Program-made: the position numbers and the translations under genes
The notes under the pieces: generated by a model
The model's database searches: none
What the model was told of the DNA's origin: nothing
The model's input: the letters and a program-made list of their open reading frames with translations, nothing else
Origin: Acanthococcus lagerstroemiae
Taxonomy: Eukaryota > Arthropoda > Insecta > Hemiptera > Eriococcidae
Direction: 5' to 3'
Assembly (NCBI GenBank): GCA_031841125.1
Contig: CM063109.1
Location: 4,378,321 to 4,442,320 of the forward strand
Length of the DNA: 64,000 nucleotides
In this document: piece after piece, positions 61,031-64,000 of the stretch
How the letters are laid out: every line of letters begins with the position of its first letter
Position numbering within the stretch: the first letter of the stretch is position 1

Positions 61031-63180
61031 TACTCAGATTTCATTAACAATTAAAGCTCTAAGAGTTTCACTACCAAAATTCTGTTATCAGACCGCTACG
61101 AAATACAAAAACACAAATTTCTAGATGCGTGGATTCAAGGAGTGAGGAGAGAAGAGAGAAACCAATTTCATGTATGGGTAAACGGGGATGTGTATAAACG
61201 GCTCCACAGATAATTAGCATTCTTGCTGCTGTCACAACTTAATACAACTGAAAAATGTCAGAAATTCTACAATTATTCCTCCTTAAAGGCCTTCGCTGGT
61301 ATATGATGATGTATAAGCTAATTTTAAACAGACTGGGAGCATATATAGAAAACAATAAAAGTGTAAGGAACCAATCTTATGGCAAATCCGATGTAGAACA
61401 ATTCTTAAGGACTTCATAGTTTTTGAAAATTTCAAGAAGACCCCATTTTGAGGGGGTTTAAATCTCCATAAAAAGGATCAAGCCATATGAGGTGGTGAAA
61501 ACTTTGCGGGTATTCAAAAGACGATTCCCGACAACTTCAAAAAAAAAAATCTTATTGCCGTTAATTTTTTCCAGTTTCCTCATTAGTTTCGACTAAGTAT
61601 GGCGAAATTGGCGAATTTTCTCGCATAATTTATATAAATGTTCTGAAACGAAACCTACTAAATTTCATCGAGATAAATTAATCCCTGAATTTTCTTCCAA
61701 TCTTTGTCAGACATTTTTATGATAGAAATTCTGGGCGATTCGTGCCTAAAGAAAAACTACAATTTTGAAAATAGATACATTACTTAAACATCATGAGAGA
61801 GAAATAGCATCGGTTTTCATGAAACTTCTAATTCCACACCTACTCCAAAAGTTCTTTGGGGAACGTTAACAGCCTCTCTCCTTTAGTTTTTGGTGAAAAT
61901 CTCAAGAACTATCGCATAAATGGAAAAACATCTAATTTTTATCGCGCTTTTTTTTTTTTGCGAAAGTTTTTAACGAGTGATGGATTGTAAATGAATAGCG
62001 ATGATACGAATACGGGCTAACTTTATTGCTGTACGTAAAAGTTTTCAAAAACATGTAGCAGGGATTTCTGCATCTTCGTTTGGCGTTCAAATCGGAAGGG
62101 GTTGTTTTTCATCTTTGCAACCCCGCATCCGTAGTTTCGAATTTACAACCCGAAGTGGAGAAACCAATGTTAAAGTTTTACACGTAACGTTTCATTACTT
62201 CGAAAAGGGAAGAAGGGAGACTTTAAAAAGCGACGAAGTACTAAAGGAATATTGTTAAACACAGAAAAAGGTAAAACTCGGGCTACGTCTAAGCTCAGGT
62301 GGTTTGCAGTTTCCATTTATGTATGTATATACCTCCACAAAAGAGGACAAGTTTGTTTCTCTGCTGGTTTTTTAACGGCGTTCTTTAATGGCGTTATATA
62401 ACCTCGTCCAAGTTTACCCCGTTTGTTGCATATTTTTATTACCTTCGTAATAATTTACCCGCTTAATATACATTTTAATATTTGCGGCAGCTTCGCGGTC
62501 TCGGTCCCATGTTGCGTCGTCTGAGTTCGGTCTGATTTTAATCTACGTTCGCAGACTGACAATGAAGCTACTTTCATCTCACAAATTTTATTTCAAACGA
62601 AAATATTGAAAATCGGAGGTAAGTAGACGGCCAGATGAAGAGCAACTAATCGCAAGAAGGAGAGAACGAATAGCCAAGGCAAAGTCAGTTCCTCGAAGCA
62701 CATGATTCAATTAGAAAGATTTACACCGCTATCTCATATTTTCAAGCCAATGATAAGTCGGGCTGGAACACTGACAGAGCTCCTTACATTTGCATATCAT
62801 TTTACGCGACAATGTGTTAAGACCGAGCACGTCCTCCAATATTCTGTGTCTTGGTATCGTGTCTGAATACTCGAGTAAAGTGTACACCTAACAGTTAATA
62901 AATTCGGATTTTATTTCAACATTATCCGTATAAATATATTAAAGTCTATCCTCCATGGCCTTTTCATACAGTACATAAAAACAATGCTAAGAGTAAAAAT
63001 CCACGATTCAAGAACCAATGCGTCTGTAGTTCTTTTCCTTTCATCAAAGAAAGAATACACTCGATGTACACAGACTAAAAACCTGCTATTCATACCTCCT
63101 ACACCGTGGGATAATCAAGTCCATAGCCAAAATCGATATTCCAGAAGCCAATACATCGTTAAGCTCTCCATACTCGAGCC
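61031..63180. other. Non-coding stretch
   Basis: No gene is recognised. CpG becomes a little more frequent at about 62380-62560. The ORFs (up to 85 codons at 62001-62258) have no motif. Confidence 0.4.
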
Positions 63181-63270
63181 TTAACGAAATTTCTCTAAAA
63201 AGTCTTAGTAAAGTCTGAAAGATTCTCAACAAAGTCCAAATGAGTCTTAACATTTCTTTTTCAATATATC
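63181..63270 (-). repeat. Short phased AGTCT array (family C)
   Basis: AAAGTCTTAGTAAAGTCTG, AAAGTCC and GAGTCTT cores stand 11, 21 and 10 bases apart, a clean example of the phase. Confidence 0.55.
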
Positions 63271-64000
63271 TTAAGAAAGCTGGTTATATTTCATCAGTTT
63301 AGTGACGTTTTCGGCTACGTCTAAATGGCAAGTAACTATTGTTACATTCTCAAGGAACAAGTAATTATTGTCTCAACAATCTACTGGTCATAAAATATGA
63401 GTGATAAGACGATATTTGCAGTTGGAAATAACATTTTGAAAAAAAAAATAGGTGCCACTTTAGTGTGCATCCTACCAGCGTAATGCTATCTTTGTACATA
63501 TATATGTATGCGTGTATTGTACATAGTGCACAGTATCTTTGGTAGCTCTTTTTAAATCACCAAAGTATTGGTACCCACTCGCCACCGCAAATTTTCCGTC
63601 ATTTTTGGGCCATCTGTGACCGGCACTTATGGCACGGATCGTGATATCCTCAGCATCGCCAGAAAATTGACACAAGCTGCTTCCGAACTTATTACATTAA
63701 TATAAAAAACTTTGAGAAACATACTGATTACTTAAGATTGCTCAGTACAATGAACGGTAGATGAATGATAGGGAATGCAGCTAAATCATGACTTATACAG
63801 CGTCAAATTAAAACGTGTTCTTACTTTACGAGTACATGATGCAACTTATGAGGTACGAGTATAATAATAAGCAACCATTATTACGATTGGGCTAGTACAT
63901 TGGTTAGAGACATTTTGACAGTTTACCGTGAAGAAAAAACAAAGAAAATTATAAAAAGTATGTCATGCTTTACTATCCCCCAATACCCCCCCCCTAGCTC
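63271..64000. other. Non-coding end of window
   Basis: Nothing is recognised. A C8-9 run lies near the end (about 63986-63994). Confidence 0.4.

Noticed and set aside
1..64000. CRISPR arrays, operons, bacterial promoters and rRNA genes
   Set aside because: None seen, and the sequence is eukaryotic in character.

Overview
The window reads as non-coding eukaryotic DNA, most likely from an insect. It is AT-rich, has no bacterial gene structure, and every ORF of any size that I can assign belongs to a broken transposable element. The element set fits an arthropod: RTE-type, jockey-like and zinc-finger-tailed non-LTR retrotransposons, a solo LTR and several non-autonomous terminal-inverted-repeat (TIR) elements. 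The short degenerate repeats with 'caaggtcactgaattc'-like cores resemble dispersed repeats I associate with Hymenoptera, but that is recall and was not checked. I see no convincing cellular exon, so this is either a gene desert or a very large intron.

Layout. 1-13 kb: AT-rich DNA with a phased AGTCT/AAGACT array (840-1560), a 1.2-kb TIR element rich in CACGTTGA motifs (4331-5509) and a decayed copy of an exon-like repeat (family A, about 5941). 13.1-16.4 kb: an almost full-length but broken minus-strand non-LTR element (endonuclease, reverse transcriptase, C-terminal C2H2 finger). 17.2-19.1 kb: the best family A copy, a 32-bp tandem repeat and a GC-richer segment. 19.8-31.2 kb: degenerate family B blocks, an RTE tail (21.5-22.0 kb), phased arrays, a foldback element (26.37-26.75 kb) and a 1.1-kb TIR element built of GCCGATTTTATAAAATCGGC-like units (29.05-30.15 kb). 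31.9-32.6 kb: a CpG-containing, possibly regulatory segment. 32.9-35.4 kb: two RTE copies tail to tail. 35.7-37.4 kb: a large TIR element holding a perfect 38-bp-arm hairpin and a tRNA-like segment. 37.6-39.1 kb: a dead jockey-like RT. 43.57-44.34 kb: an intact 770-bp solo LTR with a 4-bp target duplication. 44.4-45.1 kb: a third degenerate tandem repeat (family D). 51.36-52.20 kb: two 310-bp arms, about 96% identical, in inverted orientation. 54.8-60 kb: phased arrays interrupted by a family A copy and a 597-bp CAGGGTGTCTAA-ended TIR element. 60.3-61.0 kb: another family B block.

Nothing here works as a cellular pathway. The story is layered transposition: old tandem or dispersed repeats, then retrotransposons, then younger inverted-repeat elements. 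The most interesting signals are the roughly 10.5-bp-phased AGTCT arrays, which recur on both strands, and the set of long hairpins, some of which could give rise to double-stranded or small RNA. All coordinates of degenerate elements are approximate, because I judged them by eye.
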